From the NCBI RefSeq assembly GCF_027887165.1, contig NC_077232.1:14347255-14411254 (forward strand): a DNA stretch of 64,000 bases, read 5' to 3'. Under the pieces are notes generated by a model. The model saw only the letters and a list, made by a program, of their open reading frames with translations, was not told where the DNA came from and did not search any database. Of the stretch, positions 1-11,104 are shown piece by piece. The stretch's first letter is position 1. Each line of letters opens with the position of its first letter. Made by a program: the position numbers and the translations under genes. The stretch comes from Monodelphis domestica (taxonomy: Eukaryota > Chordata > Mammalia > Didelphimorphia > Didelphidae).

Positions 1-470
1 GCTCTATCTGAGCTCCCTTTTAAAGTGAATTTTCTCCTATGTCACCTCCCCTAAGTTCTTACATCTATCAATCACAGTAGATGTTTTTCAAAGGACAGAC
101 CATTCTTAATTCACACCTAGGAAGGCTTAAATTTTTTATTAAGTTCACACCAGAAAACCTCTGAGTAAGTTTCTCACCTCTTTGCTCCTTCTAAATTCAC
201 AAGTTGCCTGACCTTTATAGGTACTTAGCACCCTTTTGCATTAGATCTAAAAATAGACACAGCTTAAGAGTTTTTTGCCTCATTATAAGTATGGGTTTAA
301 GTACTTTTCATTGTTCAGCAAGGAGTTTACAACTTTATCTTCCCCTAAAGTATGTTTAAGTAGGGGTGGAGTAGAGTTCCCACTTTCCTGGTCAAGTACC
401 TTCACCGCCCAAATGGGGAATGGTCTTAACCAAACCTTATGAAGTAGGGTCTGAGAATTTTTAAGGTTCA
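1..470 (-). repeat. Solo-type LTR fragment, family X, antisense, cut by window edge
   Basis: Read on the minus strand, the sequence starts with TGTGAACC at 470 and follows the same order of blocks as the complete LTR at 11333-12446, including the CTCCACCCCTACTTAA stretch and the region upstream of the transcription start. Its own 3' half lies left of the window. ERV1-like LTR by similarity to the 11333 copy, which has 4-bp target duplications. A fossil with no coding content. Confidence 0.7.
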
Positions 471-474
471 CAGG

Positions 475-1068
475 AAGGAACAGGAAGTGACATAGAAAAG
501 GACTATAAAAAGTCCTGGACTTCCTGTCCAAAAGATTTCCCCTTGAGACTTATCCTTGAGGATTCTCTTTTGTAGTTCTTCATTGGAAGACAACTCCTTG
601 GGTTTTTGGACTTCAACTTGGAGCTTTGGGTCTTTTGACTGGAGTTTTTGGGCTTGGAACTTCAACATTCAGCTTTGGAGCTTCTTGGAGTTGGAGAGTT
701 TCTTTTTTGGTTACCTGCTGCCTTGGTGAGCCTAGCTCATGAGGGTTTTTCTGCATTAGGACCTTGCCTGGATCCTACCAGGCTTGCTGGTCAGTGACTA
801 GGATTCCCAGGTGGAGATTGGACCTGTGTGGGGAAGTGAGCTCCATTTGACAAGATAAACATTTAGGATAGGATAGGCAGTCTCCTTCTCTCTTTGTTTT
901 TCATATTTACCTCTTTTCCCCAATATTCCAATTAAACAAAGTTGTTTCAAGCTGAAATAATTTCACAGACTTAAGGGATAATAATCAGTTATCACTCTTT
1001 TGAAAATCTCTTATTTAGTCCAAATCCCAATATACCCATCATAGCAGTTAGACTCAAGGTTTAATAAA
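475..1068 (+). repeat. LTR-like repeat, family Y
   Basis: About 590 bp that recur at about 13140-13735 with the same order of blocks, for example TTAGGATAGGATAGGCAGTC near 860-880 and near 13540. There is a TATA-like ACTATAAAAAG near 503 and an R/U5-like tail with AATTAAAC. I read it as the downstream part of an old LTR, but no pair of ends or target duplication was found, so it could also be another non-coding repeat. Confidence 0.45.
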
Positions 1069-2410
1069 ATGGAGATAGGTCCTGGCAGAGGAGTCAGCAG
1101 CATGGCCAAAAGAGTGGCAGCAGGAACTGGGAAGATAGGGTTAGGGAAAAGCACGATATAGGATGCTATAGCATATACCCACCTTTAAAAATTCCAGCCA
1201 CTGGATTTAGGGTTCAGAGCTACAGAAGCAGCAGTAGACAGTAGCAGCACCAACTCAGGAAGATAGCCCTAGGGCAAAATGCTTCGAATGACACTACTTA
1301 AAAAACAACAATTTAACTGCCCTCACTCAGGCCCCTCACAGGAAAAAGAATATAGTCCCAAAGTAAATTCCAGGAATACAGAAGATAAGATAGTAATGAC
1401 CACCAACATTCAGAAAACCCAATTCTTCAGTGGAAAAGAAGTAAACAAGAGCAAAAAAGCTCTTGACCCTGGAAAATTTCTATGGAGAAAAAGAGCCAAA
1501 TACAGAAGCAACAGAAGGGAATGAGAAACAAGCAAACACAGGCAAACTAACACTCTCCACCCAATGGAAATTGTTCACAATGTCTAGAGGAGCTAAAAAG
1601 GAGCTTAAGAATCAAGTAAGATGGATAGAAAAAAAAACTGAGAAGGAAAAAAGGAAAGTAATAAAAAAGAAAAGAATAGCTTAATAGACAAAATTGTCCA
1701 AATGGAAAAAAAAGAAACAGAAATCAAATGAAATAATAAGCAAATTGTTGGCCAGTAGTGACCTGTTGGAATCCATGAAAAGCAGGACAAACTGGACGAA
1801 GAAGAAAAATCAAAAGTACATATGTGAATTTTTTTAAAGGCATAAATTGGGCAAGTGAAAGTTAAGGATTTCATGAGGGAACAAGAAATATTAAAACAAA
1901 ATAATAAAAGGAAACATGAACTATCATATTGAAAAAAACAACAACTCATCTAGAAAACAGATCTAGGAGGGCCAATTTCAGAATTATTGGACTTCCTGTA
2001 AATCGTGACACAAAAAAAGAAAAAAAAAGCCTAGACATCATAGTATGAGAAATTATCCAGGAAAACTGCCCTGATATTTTTGAACAATAGGGAAAAATAC
2101 ATATTGAAAGAATACACGGATAACCACTTAAATTAATCCCAATTGACAACTCCAAGGAATTTTCCAGTCATGTTCAAAACCTTCTAGGCCTAAGAGAAAA
2201 TACTATAAATGGCCAGAAAGAAACAACAAATATCATGGGGCCTCAGTCAAGATTACACAGTATCTGGTAGTTTCTACATGAAAGGGCTGCAAACCTTGTA
2301 AAATGATATTCTTGAAGGCAAAAGTACTGGGTCTAGAAACAAGAATCACCTGCCTAACAAGACCAATTATAAGCTTTCAGGGGAAAGTGTGGACATTTAA
2401 TAAAATAGAA
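1069..2410 (+). mobile_element. L1 LINE fragment: 5' region and ORF1 (degraded)
   Basis: Marsupial-type L1 ORF1 can be followed in pieces. A lysine- and glutamate-rich coiled-coil part lies about 1570-1960. The RNA-binding part follows, with a stretch reading ENCPDIFEQ near 2060 and the C-terminal block ISFQGKVWTFNKIEF at about 2370-2415. The reading frame is broken several times by stops and frameshifts. Homology stops abruptly where a retroviral protease begins. It is a dead copy without ORF2 in line. Confidence 0.65.
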
Positions 2411-4570
2411 TTTATGATCTTCTTGTTGATACAGGTGCTAGGAAATCAGTGTTACAGACTCCTCCTGAAAATTGTAGAGTTATTGTTACAATGGAAGCAA
2501 TGGGAGTTCTTTGAAGACTACAAAGAGTAGCAAAATTAAAACAAAAGATACTTTCTTTAGGTCGATTATCAGTAGAGTGTGTTTTTCTTTGTATGCCAGA
2601 TTGCCCAATGAATGATTTAGGAAGAGATTTGTTTTATTAACTGAGAGCTACAATCCACTATACTTCAACTGGAGAAATTTCATTACATACTCCTTAAGAA
2701 TCTTTGAATGGCTTTCCAATTCTTTTCTTCAATTCAGTGCCTACAAAGGTGAATCAGGTCTGTTTTTCCATTACCTGATGAAGTACCTAAGTATCATTGA
2801 TCAAAGTCTTCTATAGATATGGGATTTTTAAAATCTGGTACTCCCATGAAAATGAGGACTAAGGGAGGACCCATTCCTTGTGTGCCTCAATATCTCTTGC
2901 TAAGGAAGCAATTGAGGGAATAAGACCAATAATAGAATCCCTAATCCAACAAGGGATAGTAATTCCTTACTTCTCAAAATTTAATATTCTTAATCTTCCT
3001 ATTAAAAAGCTAAGGCTAGAGGAAAATGTCAGACCTGTGTATCATTTTATCCAAGATTTAAGGGCTGTAATTGATTATGTAATCAAAACTCATCCTATTG
3101 TACCAAATCTAGCTGCTAAAATTTCTTCCATTCCAAGTCAGGCAAGATATTTTAATGTGGTGTACTTATGCTCAGCTTTTTTTCTCTATTCCCATTCATG
3201 AAGATTACAAAATAGCTTTGCTTTTACTTGGCAAAAGACAAAGGGGACTGGAACTCTTTTGCCTCAATGTTTCTTGAACTCACCTAGTCATTTTTCACAA
3301 ATTTTAATAGAGACATCAAGTGTATAACATTCAAAGAGAGCAAATTGGTATATTTTGTGGATAACAGTCTTCTTCTCTCCCCCAAATGCATAACTGTGTC
3401 TTAGAGACAGCAGAGTTCTTTTATTGGAATTGTACCTGTGTAGGCATAAAATCTCCAAGGCAAAATTGCAGTGGGCTTTGCCTAGAGTTCAATATATAGG
3501 TTTTGTGTCATCAGAGGGATCAAGGAGAATCATGCAGAAAAGAATAGCTGATATCCAAAAATTGACTGCTCCAAAAACTAAAAAGAAGCTCAGAGTTCTT
3601 CTTGGAACCACTGGGTTCTATAGAGAATGAAAACTTGGTTACAATAAAATAACAAAATATCTTAGTGATTTGACCAGGAACACAGAACCTGAACCTCTGT
3701 AACTTAAGCCTGAACATCTGCAATCTCTTGCAAAACTTAAGGAAACCATTTTATCTGCTCCAGCTTTGGGTATTTCAGACTATTCAAAATCTTTTCAATT
3801 ATTTGTTAATGAAAGCAATGGAATTGTCTCTGGAGTACTAAATCAGACTTTGGGAAAAACTTATCATCCTATTGGGTATTGTAGTTGTCACTTAGATCCC
3901 ATAGCTACAGTCACTCTACCTTGTCTGAGGAGGGTAGCTTCTGCTGCTGTGTTAGTCCAGAAGTCAGTTGATTGCATTTTGAGGATGTCCATTGACTGCA
4001 TATTATTCACATGAAATAGAAGCACTGATGAGAAAATTTCCTACTCAAGCTTATTCGGATTAGAGAACTTCTAAGTATGAAATTATTATCCTGGGTATGG
4101 AGAACATCCTGTTGAAGAGATGTAGTGCATTAAATCCTGCTACTCATCACATGAGTCTGTGTAAGTTGTTTATTTGGTGGACAAGCCTAGGATGGATTTG
4201 AAAGACACTTTTATTGAAAAATCAGATTTGGTTTTGTTCACTGATGGTTCCTTTTTTGTGTAATCATATTCACTGCATTTGTGCTGAAGTAGTCACAGAA
4301 TTTGAGACTCATTACCTGGAAATCTTACTGTTCAGTGAGCAGAACTAGTAGCATTGAAGCAAGCCTGTCTTCTAGCTGATGGAAAAGTGTAAATATCTAT
4401 ATAGACTCTCGATATGCTTTTTCAGTGTGTCATGCAGGAAAAATTTGTAAACAGTGTGGTTTTATTACTGCATTAGTAAAAACCATGTGCACATTCAAAA
4501 ATAATAATTGAGTTGCTGAATTCTATCCAGAGGCCAAAAGAGGTAGTGGTAATTCATTGTAGGAATCATA
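2411..4570 (+). mobile_element. ERV fossil E1: protease, reverse transcriptase and RNase H fragments (gammaretrovirus-like)
   Basis: Degraded pro-pol of a class I, gammaretrovirus-like element. A protease active-site motif, LLVDTGA, lies near 2420-2445. Reverse transcriptase follows, with FIQDLRAV near 3045-3075 and palm/thumb sequence to about 3630. A connection segment with NGIVSGVLNQTLG lies near 3810-3850, then RNase H-like sequence containing LFTDGSF near 4235. No gag precedes it and no integrase or envelope follows. It is clearly broken, with many disruptions, and is old. The left end abuts L1 ORF1 and the right end runs into an antisense L1. Confidence 0.8.
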
Positions 4571-5045
4571 CTTTTAAAAAATATATATTATTTTATTAGG
4601 TCATTTTCAAACATTATTCATTGGAAACAAAGATCATTTTTATTTCCACCCCACCACCACCCATCCCATAGCCAGTGCATGATCCTTCTGGATATCACAT
4701 GTGTCCTTCATCAGAAGCCATTTCTATGTTGTTGGTATTTGTACTAGGATGTTCATTTAGCATTTACATCTCCAATCATATCCCCCTCGACCTGTGACAT
4801 CAATCACTTGTTTTTATTTCTGTGTTTCTACTCCCACAGTTTTTCCTCTGAAGGTGGATAGTGCTCTCTCTCATAGATCCCTCCTGGTTGTTCAGGGACA
4901 TTGAGTTGCCAATAATGGAAAATTCCATTACTTTTAATTCTAGCACAATGTGTTAATCTCTGTGTACATTGTTCTCCTGGTTCTACTCCTTCATTCTGCA
5001 ACACTTCCTGGAGGCTGTTCCAGTTCATAAAATACTAAATTTATT
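4571..5045 (-). mobile_element. L1 3' end, antisense
   Basis: The minus strand reads as the typical opossum L1 3' terminal region. An A-rich tail lies at the plus-strand left end (about 4575-4605), followed inward by the same sequence order as at 46110-46580 and, inverted, at 40500-40940. It is 5'-truncated after about 470 bp and interrupts or follows the E1 pol fossil. Confidence 0.75.
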
Positions 5046-5054
5046 TGGTCATTC

Positions 5055-6010
5055 CATATTTAAGACCATACCATCAGTCTCCATCTTATTGCTACCAGAA
5101 AAAGAGCAGCTGAAAATACAATAGTGGATGGCAATTTTATGATAATGGAGAAGAAATAGGAACTCTCCTCATCTCTTCTAAATTACCCTATAAATTCTTT
5201 GATATATCCCCTTCAAATTAATGTGTAAGCAGTATATAACCCCCCAAAAGACAGTGTGGACTAATATTTCTACAGAAGACCACTCATAAAGTTATCAGGA
5301 AAGAACTGTCATCCTCGTATTGGAGTGGAGCACAGTCTAGTACACCAAAGCAGACTCCACAACATTAAGGCAGAACAGGCCTGGGGGAACTACATTAGTG
5401 GCATGAGCTCCTGGATCTATCAGGCCCCAAATGGTATGGTGGTCTGGCAATTTATCCCATAGAAATTACAAGGTCCTTTTTTTATGACTCTCCATACAGG
5501 ACTCTACTGTATTATCCATGACAGATACAGGGTATAGTCCCAGTGGGACTCTAAGCACTACTATACCAGTGCTTGTAGTAAGAGGAGTTTATGGGCCTGA
5601 GGTCATAGTAACAGGGTGGATATTGTGCTTGTAGGGTCTCATAGGCCTGAGAAAGTTTAGAAATGTTTGAAATAATCCTGTCCTTAGATCATACCATCCT
5701 GGAAGAGCTGGAAACTTTTAAATCTCCAGATCTAGTTCTGAAAGTATTTGTACAAATAAACTGAAGCTTTTTATCTCAGGAACAGAGATCAACTTTAACA
5801 GGGTATTTTTAAAAGATAAAAACCAAGAAAAATGTTACAAAAAGAATAAAAAACAAAAAAGAAACTGAGTGTAAAATGGTATTTTGGTGATAGTGAAGAC
5901 AAGAACAGAAACACAAAAGAAGAAAAGAAAATCAATATTGCTATATCCAAAGCTTCAAAGAAAAATATTAATTTGATCTTAAGCCCAAAACGAATTCTAC
6001 AAGGAATTCA
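5055..6010 (+). mobile_element. L1 5' region and start of ORF1 (fragment)
   Basis: The region from ACCATCAGTCTCCAT onward matches a second copy at about 11105-11328 plus 12451-13130. Towards the right it becomes A-rich and includes CCAAAGCTTCAAAGAAAAA, which resembles the start of marsupial L1 ORF1. I therefore read it as an L1 5' untranslated region with a truncated ORF1. No long open frame remains. Sequence from 6010 to about 6100 is unassigned. Confidence 0.5.
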
Positions 6011-6099
6011 TTTCCCTCAATTTAAGCAAAGTGTTTGGAGAACTTGGTATACAAATTAGTATAGCAAGTAGCAAGGCTGCCAATTGGTGTGTATTCCTT

Positions 6100-7020
6100 C
6101 TTAATTGCTAAGGCTGAGAATTTTATGTGAGGCTAGGTTCTCTCCTGGGTCTGGTATCCTGTCCCAGTCCTATATTAAGTTGTTGAGTTCTAGGTACCAT
6201 GATTGGTGGGGAGACTATAATGTCACTAAATATAGACCAATCTCTTTAAATGATGAAGAGATGCATTCTTTCAATCTCTTTGTGCTCACCTTGGGTGGCA
6301 TGGTGCCTGACTAAATTTTACTTATGATTTACTGATTAGGACAACATTTGTTTCATTTTCCAAATTGTAAAGGGTATGACTGCTGTGGGTCTCTAGGCTG
6401 ATTTGCTATGGGGAATTTGATTTTCTTGTATTGCTTTTAAAATCAAATTGATGGGTGCTCAATCTATTTTATTTTCTCTTCTTTGAAACCACAATAATTT
6501 TATATGCTTAATATTTTTATATTTCCTCATTTTCCTAGACTTTTTCTTGACATTTATTTTTATCTTAAGGGTGTTTCCTGTTCTCAGGGTAGAGAAGGCA
6601 TTTTCTTAAACATCACTTTTAGTTGTGGGATCCTATACATTTCAGCTCTGCTAAGGTGATGTGACTACCTCTGGGCTAGGAGGTCTGAAAGTCACCTCTC
6701 ACTGCTGATTCTGTCTCCTATCTTGTACAGCTCAGAGAATGGTGAGCTACCTTATTTTGGGCTCAGGGTCTCAGTGCTTGTTTGGGCAATGGCTCTGGTC
6801 CTCATGCTGAGCTTGAGACTTTGGTCTCTCATTTTGGGGTTGTACAGGGATTCTTGGCCCCATTGTGGGCTTCAAATGGACAAGCACAGTATGGATAGCC
6901 TTGCATTACAGTATTAGTCCTCATTGAAAATTTGAGAAAAGACTTGGCACCTCCTCTTGTGATTGAACCAGTCAGGTACACGTGGACTATTTTGCTTGAA
7001 GTTATAGGGCCTTACTGGGA
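6100..7020. other. Unassigned non-coding stretch left of locus A
   Basis: No V2R exon, no recognisable transposon protein and no close second copy in the window were seen. The short open frames near 6105-6314 and 6723-6917 show no domain. V2R exon 5 would be expected just left of 7022 by comparison with locus B, but it is not there. Confidence 0.4.
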
Positions 7021-8799
7021 GGTAGAATGAGAACCATATTTTAAGATATTTGCTTTTCTTATATTTTTTATCCCTGATTGCTATGCTTGTATAAAATAAT
7101 GAAGGTGTAACATACTAAGAATCTATGACTGCCTCCTCTTATTAATGGTAAAAAGGATTAAAAGATTATTAATCACTTGGTGTTATTATTCAAATGAAAC
7201 AGAGATACTGAGTGGGGAAATTCCATGTATGAATCACAAAGGGTGACTTGTCATGAATGCTATTAATCAAATTTTTTTTCTCTACACTTCCTCTTGTATA
7301 TATCCAAATTTTACTCTCGACCATAATCTTATGAGCTTAAATGAAAATCCATTTTGATAGGTGTTATGATAAGAATTAATTTATTTTTATTAAGAAAAAT
7401 TTATAGATACAAAATTAGAGTTTGTCCATGTTTAAACTGTTTCCTTTCAACAACTTAGCTGAGAAGTTCTTATCCTGGCCCTTTAAGGAAATTCATAAAA
7501 GTTCAATGAAAAAGAATTCTGGGCTCCTGCTTCTCTGGCAGTCAAAGGGAAGAGGAGTGGCTGGTCCGGGCTCTTGCTCTGAAAGACAGTTGGTGGTTGT
7601 TGGAAAGAAAGGAAAAGAAATTGAACAAAGCTGAAGAAGAAAACATACCAGATTATTATTAAAAATGAGGTTTTTTCCTCTTAGCAATTCTGAAAAGGTA
7701 GAAATTTAAGGTCTACTCTTGAGAAGAACTCCAGAAGGAGCCAGAGAGCTGTCTGTCAAAGCTGTTAGAGGCAGAGTTGTCATTGAAGTTGACTCACACA
7801 CGGGAGCTGCATTTAATGGGGGAGAAACTGATTGTTGGAGTTTCATGAATTTATTTAAGTAGACTGTACAAATTACTATGAGGTAGTAAGACAGAATTGA
7901 ATCGTCAGGCAGCTGAGTAGAGCTTCCACTGCCTGAAACCAGCTTGGCCCTGACAGATATTGCTGTATCAATAGCAGCTTCACTTTGATGAGAACAGTTG
8001 CTTGTAGCCCTCCATCAAAAGTCAGTGAATAGTTAACAACTAAGACCTTATTAATTTCAGTTTGGTTATCAATACACCAGCTATTGTTCACCTATTACTG
8101 TTAGCTTCCTGCCTTCCATCAGTCACCTGCAAATAGTTTACTCTCAGAATTTTACTTTATCAATACAACTGGGCAATCAAAGGTATCAATACTTAAAACC
8201 AACACAGACATTTGGGCATCTATTATTTAATCACAGCATAAGTATGCAATCTATTAATAGTTCTCATAAAATATTGTAAAGAATTAGATGTTTTTGTACA
8301 ACTAAATATACTTGGTGACAGTAAGAGAACCTGATACTGAAATAATACATAAATATTTATAATAAAAGTAACAGCCTGATGAGTGGAAATTATGAAGAAA
8401 GACAGATTTGAAATAGACACTTAATAAATGGAGAAAATTATGAATATATTTGTATAAAATAGTTCACAATTTAAAAAAGGAAACTATTTATGAAAACTAT
8501 CAGTAACAACTTTAAATGAGGTTTATTAGATTTCCATAAACTGAATCCTAGACTTAAACATCCCTTAGGACTTGCAATCGTAAATTTGTTTTAAGAGATT
8601 GTTATATATGATAAAAATTACAGAATAGATTATTTCTCTATTTCATTACAATTTTTAGAATTCACTAGAAATATAAAGTAATCACTTTAGGCCTTACTAT
8701 AGATAGTTTAATTTTGAAATTTGTCATAGATGGCTTAAATTTTGTTTAATAAACTTAGATGTAATGAATAGAAGATATAAGGGGTTAATATAAAAGGTT

Positions 8800-9515
8800 G
8801 GACTGTTTTATTTAGTCCTGTCTCCAGGAATTTAATTAAATTCCAAAGAGATCTATTGTAACAATTTATTGATAAAATATAGAAAGAGTGAAAGTAAGAA
8901 AATCAGAGAGTGGATAGGGAAAACTATCTAGCCTGTACACTAAGTATTTGCTCTGACCCCTGACTCAACCCAAGAAGGATTAATTAGCTATTAGCCAGAG
9001 GGATCTCAACTTTGATCTGAGGATCTGGGGATTCAGGGAGCCTCTCTCAAAAGGTAGGCCTCTCCTAAAGGCTAGTCCCTTCTGAAAATCCAGGAAATGA
9101 GTCATCCTTTTTCACTCACCATGTGTCAGTCCAAAGGGATGCACTCTGAGATCTCAAACCTGAGCTTTACCAAGTTCAAGTCAAAAACTAGAGACCAAAA
9201 AGACTTCTTCAGTCAAAGCTCCTCCATAATCAAGTTGAAGAAAAAAGATCACAGATTGTCTTCACAGGAAGTTCTTGGCATTTTTAAAGATCATCTCTTT
9301 TCATCACTTCCTTTGACTTCCTTCCATTTTACCTGTACCAACTACAACTAAACCTTTGCATAGGACTGCTCAGGGGGCAGTCCATCAATTCTGATTAGTC
9401 ACCCACTGTTGCACACGTGGGTCACAGATCTTCCCCACTCAAGTGTGACTGGGGTGTATACACTTTTGTTGATTAAATCCAAAAATGGGCAAGGGAGAGT
9501 TAATTTAAATCTTCA
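8800..9515 (-). repeat. Antisense LTR-like element in intron 5 of locus A (family Z-like)
   Basis: Similar in block order to the LTR at 15110-15903, and present at the matching place in locus B (about 26010-26720). The shared position means it was inserted before A and B separated. Plus-strand landmarks are the CTCACCATGTGTCAGTCC stretch near 9115 and a right end in AATCTTCACA near 9510. The open frame at 9097-9351 lies inside it and is not a gene. Confidence 0.5.
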
Positions 9516-9742
9516 CAATAGGGAATCAAAAGTTAATCATTTTTATCCACAAGTAGAGATAAAAAGAAACTGAAATATGTGGGATTTTAAAATTTACTGT
9601 CCAAAATTCTTGTTCTCACTGAGAAGGAGAAGACCAAAAGCAAGCTGAGATTAATGTGCAATGACTAATATTACACTTTACTGGAGAAAGAAAACTATGC
9701 TATCTATAAATACCATGAGATTCATGTTTGTTTTATTCCCAG

Positions 9743-10648
9743 ATGCAGAAGAGTGCATGCAATGCCCTGAAGATCAGTACCCCAGCAAGGAGAAAGACAG
9801 ATGCCTGCCCAAGACAGTGACTTACCTGGCTTATGAAGAGACTCTGGGAATGATTCTGACCTCTGCAGCTCTCTGCTTCTCCATTCTCACAACCTTTGTC
9901 CTTGGAGTGTTTGTGATGCACAGAGACACCCCCATAGTTAAAGCCAATAATCGCAGTCTTAGCTACATTCTGCTCACTGCTCTCTCCCTTTGCTTCCTTT
10001 CTTCCTTACTCTTCATTGTTTGTCCTATACATGCCATCTGTGTACACAAGACAAACCACATCTGCCATTGTGTTCACAGTGGCTATCGCTTCCATCTTGG
10101 CCAAAACTATGACTGTGGTCCTGGCCTTTAGGGCCACTAAGCCAGGGAGCAAGCTCAGGAGGTGGCTGAGATCAGCAGTATCTCATTCCCTCATTTTCCT
10201 TTGTACACTTATACAGATGTGCCTCTGCTGCATCTGGCTGGGGACAGATCCCCCATTCCTTGAGGAGGATACACACTCTGAGGTTTCCTTCATTGTCATT
10301 CAGTGCAATGAGGGCTTCCTTGTGATCTTCTACTGTGTCCTTGGCTACATGGGCTTCCTGGCGTTGGTCAGCTTTACATTGGCTTTCCTGGCTAGGAATC
10401 TGCCAGACACTTTCAATGAAGCCAAGTACCTGACATTCAGCATGCTGGTGTTTTGCAGTGTCTGGATTTCCTTCTTGCCTGCATATCAGAGCACCAAGGG
10501 GAAGGTTGTGGTGGCCAAGAAGATATTTTCCATGTTGGTTTCCAGTGCTGGGATTCTCACCTGTATCTTTGCTCCCAAATGCTATGTGATACTTCTGTGT
10601 TCAGACAGAAACACCCTGAAGATAATGAAAAACAATGCTGATCACTGA
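9743..10648 (+). pseudogene. V2R locus A: orphan exon 6 (seven-transmembrane exon) with a one-base insertion
   Basis: The exon follows a good acceptor (TTTTATTCCCAG) and starts in phase 1, like exon 6 of locus B. It encodes the end of the cysteine-rich region (EECMQCPEDQYPS) and then TM1 and TM2. It is 906 bp against 905 bp in B. The extra base lies in 10041-10051, next to the conserved extracellular cysteine before TM3, and shifts the frame. After it TM3 to TM7 continue open in the next frame (AFLARNLPDTFNEAKYLTFS) to TGA at 10646-10648. Neither frame covers the whole exon, and exons 1-5 are not found to the left within the window. Family role: pheromone or peptide receptor of vomeronasal neurons; this copy should be non-functional. 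Confidence 0.9.
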
Positions 10649-11100
10649 GGAGCAATTTGTTATCAAGCTCTTCCTCACTAGTCTTCGAGAAGTAGCTCCT
10701 GACTTCATGATGAATGATTTAAAATACTCTAACTTTCATACAAGTTGTTTTTTTTTCTTTTATCATCTTTCTTGTGTACTAGACTGAAAGGTATTTTGAA
10801 GAAAGTCTTATTGCTTGATTTCTTAATAGATGTAGAATTAATTGAGTAATTATATAAAATACAATCTATAGAACAGAAGCTTAACCTAGAGATGAGGATG
10901 AACATAGTCTCATAAAAATCAATTTCTGACAGTCGGTATTGGTTAAAACATTATTTCTGTGATCAATGAATTTGTTCTATTTCTATTCATTGATTTATAT
11001 AAATATACTCATGGTTTCTGAAAACTTTTCTTATCATTTCTTACAGCACATTAATAATCCATTATAACAAAGTGGTCAACTTGTTTAGACATTGTCAATT
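10649..11100 (+). other. 3' flank of locus A
   Basis: The first about 270 bp match the 3' flank of locus B, suggesting a shared 3' UTR remnant. After about 10918 the similarity ends and AT-rich unassigned sequence runs to an L1 5' fragment. No convincing polyadenylation signal was fixed. Confidence 0.4.
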
Positions 11101-11104
11101 AATG

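Larger units (their letters stand above)
7022..10918 (+). repeat. Duplicated V2R block, copy A (intron 5, exon 6, 3' flank)
   Basis: The block can be aligned by eye with 24020-28112. The alignment begins near AACCATATTTTA and continues through intron 5, exon 6 and about 270 bp of 3' flank, where it stops. Copy A lacks about 160 bp present in B at about 24955-25118. Exon 5 and everything 5' of it are outside the shared block, so A is a truncated duplicate or lost its 5' part to later insertions. Confidence 0.8.

Noticed and set aside
1279-1684. Possible small host genes in two frames
   Set aside because: They fit the coiled-coil part of degraded L1 ORF1.
9097-9351. 84-codon open frame upstream of exon 6 in locus A
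   Set aside because: It lies in an antisense LTR-like element, and the matching region of locus B has no such frame.
10453-10641. Second-frame open reading frames inside V2R exon 6 (also 27652-27840 and antisense 27163-27475)
   Set aside because: Shadows of the true receptor frame with no features of their own.
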